DNA from: an uncultured Bacteroidota bacterium
GTDB lineage: Bacteria > Bacteroidota > Bacteroidia > Bacteroidales > P3
Reading direction: 5' to 3'
Assembly: GCA_902766265.1 (NCBI GenBank)
Contig: CACXCY010000191.1
Coordinates: 1-7,206, forward strand
DNA: 7,206 nucleotides
How positions within the stretch are numbered: the stretch's first letter is position 1; each line of letters opens with the position of its first letter. The notes beneath the pieces were generated by a model, which worked only from the letters and a program-made list of their open reading frames with translations, was not told where the DNA came from and searched no databases. Below are positions 7,194 through 7,206 of this stretch, in pieces. Both the position numbers and the translations under genes were made by a program.

Positions 7194-7206
7194 TATTGTC
7201 GGAATA

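Overview
The window is ordinary-looking Bacteroidota chromosome, most likely order Bacteroidales. A Prevotella-like genus is possible, but I cannot fix the genus. Two things point there: a textbook Bacteroidota promoter (TTTG, 20-nt spacer, TATCTTTG) and the family-specific look of the proteins. Every gene I can support lies on the minus strand, so transcription runs from the right edge to the left. I see no tRNA, rRNA, CRISPR array, insertion sequence or long repeat.

Right block (7193 down to 2718): three tightly spaced genes that look like one operon of envelope functions. First is an exported S41 C-terminal processing protease (7193-5550). Next is a polytopic O-antigen ligase/polymerase-type membrane protein (5484-3940, probably really starting further upstream near 5553). 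Last is an M16 zinc peptidase (3935-2718), which starts 4 nt after the ligase stop. Only 13 nt lie upstream of the protease, so the operon probably begins outside the window.

Middle (2717 to 1930): an 81-nt spacer, then a 173-residue single-pass membrane protein of unknown function (2636-2115). It is clearly AT-richer (about 36% GC by hand count) than its neighbours. It is followed by a compact junction with a weak terminator-like hairpin and U tract (2096-2066), then a strong Bacteroidota promoter (2057-2026), then a roughly 90-nt leader that begins with a hairpin (2021-1988).

Left block (1929 to 1): a beta-CASP metallo-beta-lactamase-fold protein with a complete set of nuclease motifs (1929-529). 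After 22 nt comes the N-terminal third of carbon starvation protein CstA (506 to beyond the left edge). The two are probably co-transcribed from the promoter at 2057-2026.

I found no convincing new biological system. The items most worth a second look are the missing canonical start of the ligase gene, where an ATA codon overlaps the preceding stop as ATAA, the AT-rich orphan membrane protein, and the structured leader of the beta-CASP gene.
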